DNA from: Mycocentrospora acerina
Taxonomy: Eukaryota; Ascomycota; Dothideomycetes; Pleosporales
DNA length: 64,000 bases
Assembly (NCBI GenBank): GCA_022701365.1
Contig: JAKUHH010000026.1
Location: 62,001-126,000 of the forward strand
Direction: 5' to 3'
A program made the position numbers and the translations under genes. Under the pieces are notes generated by a model. That model was not told the origin of the DNA and searched no databases. It saw only the letters and a list, made by a program, of their open reading frames with translations. Of this stretch, positions 43,554 through 54,979 are shown piece after piece (the stretch's first letter is position 1; each line of letters begins with the position of its first letter).

Positions 43554-44587
43554 ATGATATTCCCACGCGTTCTATTTACTGTTTTAGCACCAGCTCTTAC
43601 ACACGCATCAGCTTTTCCTGGGAAAACACCACATCCTACACTCTTCGCCCCAGCCGCAGTCAACTGGAGTCCCGCACCCACGGCCATACCACTATTTGGC
43701 CGTCTAGATCTCTTTGGCCGCGCAGAAGCCAAAGGAAACAACACTTGCGGATATGTCTCTGCCTCGTCACGTACATACATGGCCCCTCTTCCACCCCAAA
43801 CCCAAAAGACAGCCATCTAACACTCACCCCAGAAAGTCCTCTAACCTGCCCGCAATCCACCTTCATCTGTGCAACAAACACCTACGACGGCGTGCACGGC
43901 TGCTGCGACCCCTCTGCCATATCCTCGTGCACCCTCCCCACCACCTGCATCCCTTCATCCGCCATCCCCAGCGCCTGCTCCTCCAAATCCTGCACTTCCA
44001 ACTCCGCAATCCTTCAATGCTCCGCCGCCACTCTCCCAGAATGCCAGCAGTACGTCCTCGTCTTCAGCAAAACCCGCATGACGCAGTACAACTGCGGCGT
44101 TTCACCCCTCACCGCCACCGCATACACAACCTGGGGCGCAATACCGAGTTCCACCACCGCCGCCCAGGATGATTCGTTCAAAACCGTCACCGCGACAGTC
44201 ACGGTCGGTACATCATCATCATCGTCATCGCTATCCTCTGCCGCCTCACCTGCTAGTCAGCAATCGTCATCCCCTGACTTGGGCGTCATCATAGGGGCAA
44301 CAGTCGGCGGGTGTGTCGTCCTCAGCGGAATCGCGCTTGTGTTGTTTTTCGTGTACAGGAAACGAAAGGCGGTTGTGTTTACGGCGAGGTATCCAGACAC
44401 TGCGTATGCGCCACGTGATGAGGGGGTTGTCGAGGCGTCGTATGTGGCGTGCGAGCAAAAGACTTGGAAGCAGGCGGATGGACGAGGAGTGCAAGGCGAG
44501 ACTGCACGGTGGGATGGCCAGGTGGAGAGGGGGGAGGTGGTGGTCGCGGAGATTGATGGGAGGCCGAGGGCGGAGATGATGGGATAG
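43554..44587 (+). CDS. Secreted-domain, single-pass membrane glycoprotein
   Basis: 323 residues from exons 43554-43770 and 43833-44587 (62-nt intron, branch CTAAC, acceptor CCCCAG). A signal peptide spans about 1-20 (IFPRVLFTVLAPALTHASA). The luminal/extracellular part is Cys-rich, with NNTCGY, PLTCPQSTFICAT, HGCCDP and STLPTTCIPS-like spacing, all typical of a fungus-specific family of Wsc/Mid2-like membrane proteins. A Ser-rich stalk precedes one transmembrane helix (GVIIGATVGGCVVLSGIALV), then a basic stop-transfer RKRK and a short cytoplasmic tail of about 85 residues. I infer a cell-wall or surface sensor role from topology only. Confidence 0.85.
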
Positions 44588-45025
44588 GATAGGGTGGGAT
44601 AGTGCGAGTGATGGGAGTTTGAATGATGCATTTAGCGATGTACTTTTCTAGGTAGTCAAGACTGTACCAAAAGTTTTCTTCAGTTTATCATGTATTCTTG
44701 TGAAGCGATTATAATTCAGATAGATCGAGTCATGAAAAGTCTTGTTGTGAATTACATAATTGCTCACGTATAAAGCAACTCCCCTGCATGGTGTCGCGTA
44801 GAGTATTACATCAATCTACCAGCCTCATAGCTAGAGATCAATTGGTCTTTGGTATTGTAACGCATGGCTTTTACACAACCTGCACATGCGTCTTTTCTCA
44901 TCCCCAAGAGTTGGATTTCCAAATTATGATAGCAGATGCGGACAATACAGGCGTCCTCCCCATGCTTGATTTTCACCCCCCTTCTATTTCTGTGGAAAAA
45001 AAAAGATAGCCACAGTCCGTCACAA
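44588..45025. other. Convergent intergenic region
   Basis: 438 bp between convergent genes; 3' UTRs are expected. Nothing else is seen. Confidence 0.6.
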
Positions 45026-46898
45026 TTACCACATAAACGGCTCTCCTCCCTCCTCTGCCTCGTCCACCACCACCCGTGAAGATTCTGTTATCAGCAGCGG
45101 TTCATCTTCTGCGGGCACAACGCTTTCAGAATTCGGGTCCACATTGTGCAAGTTCGTCTTCATCTTACATCCCTTCATCTGGCCGACGCAATCGTCCTTT
45201 TGGCAGATGTGGCCATAGTAGCAACTAGCGAAGCGACACGCACTCTTGCGTGGACACGGGTTACACTTGAGCACGTACTCGAGAACATGGCGGACCTCGG
45301 GCTCAAGGGGGTTGTGGTCGAATGGGCAGTTGGAAGTGCTGCAGTTGTGCTGCAGGTGGAAGTTGTTGCAGGGTTTTTGCTGGCGAAAGCGCGCATTGTA
45401 CACGACCCATTCCTCTTGCGTTGGCGGGCGGATGAATGCGTCAAGACGCTGGCCGTGTTTGTTCACGGCTATGTGGCCTGGCATTGCTTCGACTGGTAGT
45501 AGAGCAGAGATGTTGCTACGATCCATGGTGTTGGTGTTGGTGTTAGTGTCGTCTCGCTGCTTGGAGCTGCCTAGATGAGTCGGGTCGTGTTGGAAACTGC
45601 ATTTGCTACCGTTCTGGCAGAATCCCTGATCATGTTAGTACAAATGGTCGAAAGAAGAGATTGGTCCACTGAACCTTTTGGAAATATCTGCAGGGAGTTG
45701 CTGATTGTTTCTTTGAACGAGTCGACTTTTCATGGAAGCCAAAACTAGAATCATCGCCAAAGCCGTCCGTTTTTACAGAGGACGATTCATCGAGCGAAGG
45801 AGTGGAAGCTTCTGCATCCACAGAGCGGTCTCGCCATGACCCTTGAGTCCGGCGAAGATGTAGCGGCATATAGCTTGTTGCCGATTTCGGCGCTGGCAAT
45901 TCTTGAGGGGATTCTGATCTTTTGATGATTGGTGAGGTCGCGCCGGCTGCAGTAGCTGGCAACTCTGACCACCGGAAGATTGTTGGAAATTGAGTAATGT
46001 TCAACTTGAACTGATAGAACTCTGGGACGAAGCCAGCGCCCTGAACAAGCGTGATCTTGCTACGCGCACCGCTAAAGGGCTCGAGCTGAGTCAGATATGT
46101 GTTGTCATGGCAGGCAGCATATAGGATATGGCTGCAGGCATCATCTTCAGAGGCTATCTTGAACTGCTCTACACACATGTAAGTCATACACAGCATACAT
46201 ACCCGATATAGGCGAACATTTGATACAAAACATACCTCTAATCTTGAACTTTGTGCCCTCTTCATCCAACGCATCGACAAAGTCGAACAGGCTCATTGCA
46301 CGCGTGAAAGCCGCGGTAAACGCCGCAATCGAACGCTTCTCAAGCTCTGTGACTTTTGATTTCGCTAATTGTTTGGACAAGTTGGTCAAGTCGGCGTAAA
46401 TACGAACAACTATGCGTGAGTTTCCAGCATCAGGAACACTTTGTTGTAAGTACTTCTCCACTGCATCACTCAGCATTCTCGCAGCTCGCATCCCGCCCTC
46501 CTCTTTATCGCGTATGAGCTCATCGTTGCACTAACGGAAGTCAGTAGTGCGTTCCAAAGGCACATACATACATGTTCCAAACGTCCGCTCGGTGACTGAC
46601 AATGTATCCATTTCCATCTACCAAAACAAGCACGTATGAATTTTGAGCAGGCTTCCCAAAATGTTTGCCTGAAGCTCTGGTACCTTGCTCCTCGAATGCT
46701 GTTTTTAAGGATTTGTAGTCCTTTAGTAATTGAGTGTATTCTCCCAGCACAATCTAACACGGGTTAACACCTCTTCTCTTCACCTGGGGAGGGAAAAAAG
46801 GCAAAACTCACCTGTAAATCACTTTGCGCGCTGTCATTACTGAGTCTGAACCGCTTCAGACGTGTGTCCAACAAATCGATTTTCCCGTTTGCCAACAT
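45026..46898 (-). CDS. CCCH zinc-finger protein with an N-terminal NYN/DUF7923-like domain
   Basis: 542 residues from exons 46898-46812, 46753-46601, 46530-46236, 46168-45675 and 45625-45026; introns are 58, 70, 67, 49 nt and the last has a perfect TACTAAC branch. Exon 1 gives a short coiled coil. The region at about 55-200 (YVLVLVDGNGYI, NDELIRDKEEGG, VRIYADLTNL) resembles the limkain/NYN-like domain of fungal CCCH proteins. A CCCH finger follows near 345 (CRYFQKGFCQNGSKCSFQH), then a tandem finger block near 440-500 (CNNFHLQHNCSTSNCPFDH and CPRKSACRFASCYYGHIC). RNA binding in post-transcriptional control is likely. The second intron uses a GTCAGT donor; a GTATGT donor 33 nt downstream would add eleven residues. 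Confidence 0.88.
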
Positions 46899-47350
46899 AT
46901 TAAATGCGCGCGCAATTGAAGCTGCTCTTATTTACAACTTGTAATGCCTCTTGTAAAATGTTCTAATTGGTTAGCTTCCGATGATCGGGCCCGTGGGAAG
47001 GTTGGTTTACGGGTTCAGTGTAAACACTTTCTCGACGTGGGAGAGTCTTGTGGGTCCCCACTTCGCCTAATCACGTGAATATTCGGTTGTAGATACCCTG
47101 TCTCTCCCTGACCCATTACCCTTACTACCTTTCACGGCAATGATTGTCGTCTGACTCGGAAATTCTATCTCGAGCCAGCCTAATACACCGCACCGGTCAA
47201 GAACTGCAATGACTTCATATACGGCACTAACTCTATCGTTGTCTCCACAACTCCGTGCAGTCAATTCAAACAAGATCACTTCAACCCGGACCACGCTTAT
47301 GGACGTTAATATGCTTAAAAATCTATGGTCTTGTCTCTCTACACGTTCCC
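46899..47350. other. Intergenic region
   Basis: 452 bp between the 3' end of HIS5 and the start of the CCCH gene, both on the minus strand. It should contain the CCCH promoter. No gene is seen. Confidence 0.6.
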
Positions 47351-48751
47351 TTATGCAACCACAGCACTAGCCTCATTTTCCTTCTTTTCCTCGTCTTTCC
47401 CTCCAGTCTTTTCCTTCCCGTTGAAAACATTCCCCAACACCAACTCAATCTCTTTCAGAAACCTCCCCACCTCCTTCTCTGTTCCCACTGTTATTCTCAG
47501 CGCGCCCTCACACCCGTACTCCTTTCCTCTGAACCTCACCACAACTCCCTTCTCTTCCGCCAACCCTTCATACACAGCTAGTGCCGTTTCATTCGACGCC
47601 TTTCCTCCCTGGTCTGCAGGTTTATCCAGCATTTCATAGAGCAAAAAGTTTGACTCGACGCCTCCCATCAACCGGCCCACGCCAGGAATCTTAGGCAGCT
47701 CAACGATCATACGTTCCCGCTGCTGAACGATGAGCTCCCTGTTTCTCCGCATAACACCAAGGTGCTTTGGGCTCAGTGCCGCGCGCGCAAGCTGACTTGT
47801 CGGATTGGGAATGTTGTATGGAGCTTTCATCGCATTTAAGAGCCCCGCGATTGCTGGGTCTGCAAACGCTGCTCCGAGGCGTATACCAGCAAGACCAAAT
47901 GCCTTGGAAAGCGTCTGCATGACGACTAAATTCGGCCACTCGGTGACCCACTCCGCTAGACTCGCTCCCTCGGGCGCAAAGTCAATGTACGCCTCGTCCA
48001 GCACGACAACGCCGTTCCAGCTCTCGTGTTCAAGTATCTGCTGCACGTCCTCTTTCTTCAGCAGCGTGCCGGTCGGGTTGCCAGGTGAGCACAGGTATGC
48101 AAGCTTGATGCTTGGGTCGGCGGACAGCGCGGCCTTGATGGCGGGAACATCGAGGTCGAAGCTCGGGAGTTGTAGTGGGACTTTGACAAGGGTGACATCG
48201 TTGATCTGTGCAGACACGCTGTACATACCGTATGTGGGCGGACATGTCAGGATTTTCTCCTTGCCGGGGACACAGAAGGCGCGGATGAGGGCGTCGATGG
48301 CTTCGTCGGAGCCAACGCCGACGAAGAGGTTCTCGGGTGTGAGCGTCTTGGTGGTGTGCGTGTGTGTGTTGCGCAGATCGCATAGACCCTGCTTCAGTTC
48401 TGCCTGGTGACTTTGCCAGACATTCTCGTCAGCTTTGAATCTTGCGAATGATGGAATGACAAAATGGCGTACGGGTCGGGATAGCGATTCAATCCAAGTA
48501 AATCCACGTCAATTGATGGCGACAATGCATTCTCGCCATCCAGAGCCAGTCCAGGCCCGTAGGCGTTCTCGTTTGCATCGAGCAGGATGTTTGTGCCGTC
48601 ATCCTTGTAGTCGCTGGCTATGGTAAGCTCCCAGTCTGGAGTTGGAGGCATGCAGCTTCACCTACTCGCGCGCGCAACGGTACGGCTCCAATGCGAGGAT
48701 GTTTGGTCGCGCACATGTCTGCAAGTCAAAGGGAGATCTTCTAGGAGCCAT
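47351..48751 (-). CDS. his5: Histidinol-phosphate aminotransferase
   Basis: 428 residues from exons 48751-48666, 48613-48473 and 48410-47351 (introns 52 and 62 nt; intron 2 has a CTGAC branch and AAAG acceptor). The enzyme converts imidazole acetol phosphate to histidinol phosphate with glutamate, using PLP. Class-I/II aminotransferase blocks are intact: LLDANENAYGP and NRYPDPHQ near the N-terminus, GVGSDEAIDALIRAF, SPGNPTG, DEAYIDF, and the PLP lysine in TLSKAFGLAGIRLG. The tail after residue 405 is Lys/Glu-rich and family-variable. Exons 1 and 2 were placed by homology to the conserved HisC N-terminus and by splice signals. Two TGACTC motifs lie upstream. Confidence 0.95.
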
Positions 48752-49091
48752 TTTGCGGATGGAACGGGTGCACTAGAGATTTGTTGTTGAGGCGTTCAAG
48801 ATCGCGGGGACTTTTTATACGTGGGGCTGCACAGTTATCTCCGGCCATCTTGGTCGAGTCATCGCGTACCTAGCTCAAGACCTGGTGTAGCGTCACAACA
48901 TAGCAGATAAGAGTCACTCGCAACTTTTTTTTTATATGTGGATTGGTAAGGCGATGTTCAAATAAGTAAATTGATTGCTCTTACAACATGAAGCCCCCGT
49001 CCAGCATAGTCTGATTTAAAAAAAAATTGGAACCTACACAAATAAAACATGACCGAATTGTAATCGTTTACTCACATACCTCAAAGCGCTT
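48752..49091. other. HIS5 upstream region
   Basis: 340 bp between the HIS5 start and the 3' end of bleomycin hydrolase. It contains two TGACTC cores (separate entry) and poly-T/poly-A runs at 48927 and 49017. No gene is seen. Confidence 0.6.
48856..48916 (-). promoter_or_regulatory. Two Gcn4/CpcA-like TGACTC motifs upstream of HIS5
   Basis: On the HIS5 strand, TGACTC occurs at 48861-48856 (context ATGACTCG) and 48916-48911 (context GTGACTCT), about 105 and 160 bp before the ATG. Both match six of seven positions of TGASTCA, the general amino-acid control site that governs histidine genes in fungi. Placement is right for cross-pathway control, but neither is a full match. Confidence 0.45.
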
Positions 49092-50736
49092 TCATGCCAA
49101 CGCGCCCATAGGATCCCATAGCTCCAGCATCTTCGGCTTTTGCTCCAGCACCTTTCTAACCGTTGAGCTGACAACACTCGGATCAACAACTGCCTGGTAA
49201 ACAAACTGGTCCATCCAGGCATCGCTCATAACAAAATACCCCTTGTCGCCGACTCGATCACTCCACGAGTTCTCCACCCTCCACCTCACAGGCTTCCCAT
49301 CGACAACGTGCACAGCGGTCAGCACCATAGCATGTGTCATTTGACTCTCACCCGTCTGCAAGCGCTCTGCCTTTGACATTCCAAGCTTGATGTTGAAACC
49401 GAGTTCGTACTCGAAGAGCTCCGTGTCCATGATGCCCTTGGTAGAGTCTGAGTACTTGCCCACGTCCGAGCCAAAGAATACTGGTATACCGCGCTTGAGC
49501 ATACTGATGCAGGCTTGCTTTATGATTTTCATTTCGACGTTTACGTATGTGACTGGCCGGCCTCCCCACACATTTCCAAGGCGCTTTACGCTGAGGAGAC
49601 GGTTGTATGCATTTCGAGGATCGTTGACCAGGGAGAAGAGTTGGTGCACGTCTGTGCCTGAGAACGAGCGGATAGTCCTGTGATCGGAGAGTTCCTTTGC
49701 AAAGGCAGTAGGACGTGTTCGCACGGTATGAAGGTGGCCGTCGCGATCGTAGAACTCCCATGTGAAAGCCTTGTCGGGATTCGGAGGTGGGCCAAGCATA
49801 AGAGTGAGGATGAGGTGCACCTCGCGGAGCATCTTATCCTTCTCAACGGCAATGGCGGCCTTGATGACATCGGGAGATGCAGTGCTCGATGCGATTGCCC
49901 GTAGACGAACAGCATCCTCTCGTAGTTTGGTGGTAATTAGACGGTCCATTGTAGAAGAGTTGCTCGCGTTGAACGAGTCTGGGTATAGTGTCTGGGGCAC
50001 GAGACCGTACTTATGCACGAGGTTAGCAACCATGTCCCATTGCCCACCGTCTCCAACCGGGTTGGCCAGAAGTTCTTGTAGAATCCGGCTGTCGATCTCC
50101 TCCTCCGTCGTGTCAAGAATGCTCTCCAAGAAGTAATTAGCCTTCTCAATCTTGTCCCAGTAGAAGAGGTATGCTTGCGACAGCTGGAACGAAGACAGCC
50201 TGTACCTCTTCATTATGGCAACGCGAAAGACGTTGGTAGAGGCAAAGAGCCAACAGCGGCCAGAAGAAGCCTGGTTGGTGATCGGAGAGCCTTCGACAGC
50301 TATCTTGATGTTGAAGCTCTGGGCATCTGAGATTGTGGCTGAGCGCGAGGAGAGCACGGCGTTGGCTGGGTTGGAACTGAGGGCTGCTAGAGCAAGACGG
50401 TTCTACAACAATGTAAGCAACATCTCAACGTACTGTATCATTGAGTATCAAACCTTGGGGTCTTCCATGAGCTCCTTCTCCCACTGTCCAATAGATGCAG
50501 CAGATATATCTTGCTGAGTCCTCGTGAGAGGAGTGCATTTGGGCGCTACAAGTCCGTCAGCCTTCGCGTCGTTCAGCATCGCTGTCAGACGGATACCTAC
50601 GTGTTTCGCCACCAATATAGATATATCCATCCTTTTCGTTTGTCGCCATCTCGCTCTTCATGTGGAGGGCCTGAAGCCGCTCGAGCAGCTGTTGGTTAAC
50701 CACATCATCGGATGGTCTCGACTGATTAGCACCCAT
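49092..50736 (-). CDS. Bleomycin hydrolase / cysteine aminopeptidase (Lap3/Blh1)
   Basis: 512 residues from exons 50736-50601, 50545-50454 and 50402-49092 (introns 55 and 51 nt; the second has a weak GTTTGA donor but keeps frame). A papain-fold C1B peptidase that forms a hexameric barrel in the cytosol and detoxifies homocysteine thiolactone and bleomycin. Catalytic residues are visible: Cys in QASSGRCWLFA, His in QMTHAMVLTAV and Asn in VENSWS. The C-terminal DPMGALA tail is the autoregulatory arm that sits in the active site. The N-terminus MGANQSRPSDD starts with Gly2, so myristoylation is possible. Length fits the family. Confidence 0.95.
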
Positions 50737-51267
50737 GATGATAAGAGCAGCGAATTTTTGGTATTGTAGAGGATTCAATAGTGTTGTAGTAAGTTAACAA
50801 GAGCAGTGTATAAACGAATATATCCAGACTCTCCCCAGGGCGGTAGACTTGAAGATGCGGAGAGTGAAACGGGGAGCTCGCTATCTGTCCATCACGGTTC
50901 CCCGCCTCGTTGCTTATCAGTCGCGTGCTCCGTTAGATGGCTGACGACCGTGCTCAGACCCTTGTCCTTGTTTAGTCGTGTTCACGACGTGTCGGCCTAG
51001 TGACAGGTGCCAACAACAAGTGACGATGGAGACCTCATACGTGGAAGTATTGTTGACGTAAAGCGTTTAACGTGATCGAAATAGCTGCTTCATCCCAATG
51101 CAGCGTAGGGATATCTGATGTTGACTTCAATGTTGAGTAGAGGATCTCGGTAGCGCTCTGACTCGTAAGTTTAGGGACAAAGAGGGAGAAAAAGTAAAAC
51201 TTTGAGACATGCTCATTTTTGAACCACAATATAAAATAGCAATTTGTCTATTATTCCATCAACAAGA
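50737..51267. other. Intergenic region before tRNA-Trp
   Basis: 531 bp holding the presumed bleomycin hydrolase promoter and leader. No gene is seen. Confidence 0.6.
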
Positions 51268-51354
51268 GGCCCTATGGCGCAATGGTAGCGCGTCAGATTC
51301 CAGTTCCTAAAAGGAGCTACCTGAAGGCTAGCCGTTCGAGTCGGCTTGGGGTCA
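51268..51354 (+). tRNA. tRNA-Trp (CCA) with a 15-nt intron
   Basis: Full cloverleaf. The acceptor stem GGCCCTA pairs with TGGGGTC (two G-T wobbles). D stem GCGC/GCGC surrounds the loop AATGGTA. The anticodon loop is TTCCAG with anticodon CCA at 51300-51302. A 15-nt intron (51304-51318) lies one base 3' of the anticodon. The T arm AGCCG/CGGCT encloses TTCGAGT, and the discriminator is A at 51354. The top anticodon-stem pair would be an A-C mismatch (51297 with 51320), which is unusual. Internal A and B boxes are intact. Confidence 0.85.
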
Positions 51355-51358
51355 TTTC

Positions 51359-51363
51359 TTTTT
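51359..51363 (+). terminator. RNA polymerase III terminator of tRNA-Trp
   Basis: A run of five T four bases after the discriminator, the usual Pol III stop signal. Confidence 0.8.
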
Positions 51364-51805
51364 GCCATGTTTTTGCACTCCATCACACCCTACAAAAAGC
51401 GTAGGTGTTGCTCAAATGTGAATTGCAAAACATCTCTAGCTTCAAGGGTATTTGTCAGGACAAGAGTAGTGCGACTAATAATTTTTGGACAAACAAGGCC
51501 GTAGGGTCAAGTACAACAAGATGATGTAATCGAATAAGAAAACTAAATAGTGCTATATGTATGTCTATCAAAATTCGCTTTCCCTAGTATTAAATACAAA
51601 GAATCCTAAATCATTTATCTAGCGCAAGAAAGAAGTAAGAAGAAAGATTGAAAAAAAATAAAGGAGAAAAACACCACGCAATGCAGGCAACCCAACCTAT
51701 CCTATCCTTTTCCTCAAATATAAACTCCAAATAAAAAATTTGTGTTTTCTTATTTTTTAAAAAACGGAACGAGCACACAATCTAGCAAATGAAACTCCAA
51801 TTGTT
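51364..51805. other. Intergenic region after tRNA-Trp
   Basis: 442 bp, AT-rich, probably the 3' UTR of the Q/M-rich gene on the minus strand. No further gene is seen. Confidence 0.55.
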
Positions 51806-52173
51806 TCACTGCTTGACATCCTGCATCCACCGGTCGATCATTTCGCGGTGCTGGGGAGGCATGGGCGGCGACATCATCATGGGCTGCATGTTCATGCCCA
51901 TCTGCATTGGCATGCCCATTTGCATTTGCATGTTCATCGGCATGTTCATGCCCATTCCGTTTTGCATCATGGGCATGTTCATGTTCATGGGCATCATGCC
52001 CGGTTGCTGCATACCAGGTGGCATTTGTTGTTGTTGTTGCTGCATGCCCATCATGGGGTTCATCTGTTGGGGATGTTGCTGCATCATATTCAGGTTAGAC
52101 TGGGACATCATGCCCATCATTTGGCCGGGGTACATCATATTCTGCGCTGCTTGTTGTTGTTGCAGTTGCTGTT

Positions 52174-52204
<31 letters not shown>

Positions 52205-54979
52205 TTGCAGTTGCTGCTGTTGCTGTTGTTGGGCCAATTGCCCGGCACCAGACATCATGTTCTTGTATGCTTGAATCTTTGCCGCAAGAGCCTCGTCTTG
52301 ATCGACTTTGGGTGCACTACGCACAAGCGGGTCCTGCAAGCCGCCGTAGCTAGATGAGCGCATATTTGCATTCAAACGCTGGGCTTTGCGGCGTTCTTCA
52401 GCTATGACGTTTTTCTGCAAGAGGCTGCCTGGTGGGAGGTGCGAGATGAGGGCTTCGTCGGTGAGCTTGTTAGCTTGGTAATGGCTGTCCATGGGGTTGG
52501 CAGCGAGGACATCCGCCATGCTCAGCTTTGATCGGAGACCAGGGCGTGAGGCGGATGGGTGGTTGCCTAAGAGAGCGGCTTCGGCTTGAAGACGGGCACG
52601 ACGTTGGCCAAGGGTTTCTTCTTCTTCTTCCCCCTCTTCAACGGCGCCGGGTGAGGGCGTGGGTTTGGGTGCCAAAGCTTCTTTGTCCTCGCTCTCTGTA
52701 ACACCGAGTTTACTGAGCATTTCGGCCGCAAAGTCTCCGCTGACAGTGCTCTTGCGAGGGTCTTCGCCGAGAGCAGAGTCAATGATTTGTTTCTCTTTGA
52801 GACGGCGCATGCGATCGGCTAGGGTTTCGCCCGCATCCTCGTCGGACTCTGCGTCAGGGGTAGTTGTTGACGGGATATTGAGATATTGCTGGCTCTGAGA
52901 TACTCCCAGGAAGTTTCCTCGCCCGTCTGGACTCAGTGCTCTCTGCTTGTTCGGATTTGACCCAAGAAGCCTGTTGCGTCTCAGGCTCAGCGGTTCACTG
53001 TCTTCAAGCTCACGTTGTGCAATCAACCCCAAGGGACGGTCCCAGTCACCATCTCGTTGATTTTTTTGCTTGTAAAGAATACCGAGTGGCACATCATCAT
53101 CAGAATCGTCTTCGTCGTCTTGTGCTTCCCATGCCAGTTGTACCTTTTTCCGAATGCGTTTCTGCTTCTCCTTCTCGGCATCATCGTCGAGCTGAAGGAG
53201 TGTTCTGTGCTGGCTCAGCGCGCCCTGCTCGACCAGAGTGGCGTAATTCATGTTGCGGGTCTTTTGTTTTGCTTTGCGCATCTGAAGCTCGGCAAGCAGA
53301 GTGGTTGGAGCACCGAAAAACTGCTCTTCCATGTCCTCTTCGTTGAGCTCTTCTTCTCCTACGGGTTCGTCTCTTTCGCTATCAGTATGCCGGCTGCGTT
53401 CGTCATCATTGTCGTCGATGTCTCGATGGCTGTGCTCATCGTCTGAATGCTGGCTGTTTGCTTTTGCATAATAACGTGGTCTGGGACCAGAAGTCTCGTT
53501 AGCTTGAGGGCCTCTGGCATACTCGTCATGTTCATCGAGCTCAGCACCCAGACTCATGCGATTTTCACGCGCTCTGACGATGAGGAGATTCATGTCGGCG
53601 GAGCTGTTGCGTTTCTTCAGCTTGTTCAAGGGATCGCCATTCGATTTGTGTTTGGTATCCAGCACATTGAAAGAACTGCGCCTCCTTGTCTCCTCGAACT
53701 TGGGCACATCGGGGAATTTGGAGCTCTTGCGCTTGTGTTCTTGGCCGTAGACTTCGTTGCCAACGTGCCCAGCGAATGGGTGGTCAGTGAAGGCGGAGAC
53801 GGGTGCACGTGCAGAAGCATCAAGAATGCTGTCGAGCGTGTCCTTTGCCGAGTCGCCCTTTACGGCGAATTCCTGTGTAGGCGCAACCTGGTGGTCAAAG
53901 TAGGCGCTTGCGCGCAGAGCAGGAGGAAGGCCGGCCATGCTCTGGCGGCTCTTCCTGCTGGGCTTGGAAAGGTCGGCGGCCATGTCTCCTCCCATCATGT
54001 GCGCAGACTTTCTGTTCTCTGCCTGGAGGGTCTCTAGGATCTGCGTGCGTCGCCGGGCTTGGACGTCGGAGCTGGGCAGTTGCGACAGACGCTTGGGAAG
54101 ATTCAGCATCCTGGGGACGGGGGCGGGGTAGAAGACCATGTTGTCGTCGGGGGGCGGTGCGCCTTGCGGGGGCAGGTCGAGGGCGCGCATCAGGGAGGAA
54201 TGGCGACTGCCGCTGGTGTGGGACGGCTCTGGCTCCTCATGGACGGTATCGGGGGCATGGGCGCCATCAAAGTCGTGCCACAGGGTGCGGGCCTGCTGCA
54301 TGGTGTTGGTCGAGGCGGCGGTGGCGGGGCGGTCGTAGGGGTCGTGGTAGCGGCGGTCTTGGTTGTCATGGTGGTCGTCGTGGTCGAGGTTGGCGCTTTC
54401 GCGGATGCCGTCCTGGATCTGCTGGGCGATTTCGTCGTAGCGGCGGGTAAAGGACGAGACATTGCGGTGGTCGGATGGGGGCGGCGAGTCGGGATGCACG
54501 ACCTGGCCTAGGCGCGAGGCCTTGGACTCTGAGCGCTGGCGCTGGGCGGCGGGTGGCGTGTTTGCCCACGAGCTGGAGCCCACGGAGCCCACGGGTGAGG
54601 TGATGTAGGCGGCGGGCGAGTAGCCCCCCCAGCGGGCGGTGCCGTTGACGTCGACAATCGAGTTTGCATGCGAGCTGATGGAGACGCCGCGGCTGCGCGT
54701 GCTGAGCTGCCGCAGCGGCTCGTCAAAGGCGTGTGGGTTGGAGCGCAGCGAGGAGCGGCGACTGTCGGACAGCTTCAGCTCCGTGTGCAGCTTGCGGATC
54801 TCCTCGCCCAGGTCGGAGCCCTTTTCGCTCATACGCTCGGCGTGCTCCTCGAGGCGGCCAATGTTGCCGACATAGGCGCCTTGTAGTGATTGGAGGTCGG
54901 GCGTCGGATGGCGCAGGTGGGCATCGGCCTGGTCGATGGATCGCGTGAGGGCGAGTTGCGAGTGCGGCGGCGAGGCCAT
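51806..54979 (-). CDS. Uncharacterised Q/M-rich coiled-coil protein
   Basis: 1057 residues, single exon, from the ATG complementary to 54977-54979. I do not know its function. The N-terminus is ordered and helical (LTRSIDQADAHLRHP, GAYVGNIGRLEEHAERM, EEIRKLHTELKL), a layout I recall in uncharacterised ascomycete proteins. The centre is disordered. Two short blocks near the C-terminal third, LADRMRRLKEKQIIDSALG and TLGQRRARLQAEAALLG, plus a KLSMADVLAANP motif, look conserved. The last 150 residues are a polyglutamine tract followed by repeated Met/Asn/Gly/Pro (MNMNMPMMQNGMGMN), a prion-like composition. The frame stays open 103 codons upstream through a 5-bp minisatellite, which I treat as non-coding. 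Confidence 0.82.

Noticed and set aside
45630..45674. Extension of CCCH-protein exon 4 to a stop at 45630
   Set aside because: A perfect TACTAAC branch and CAG acceptor remove it and complete the CCCH finger in the next exon.
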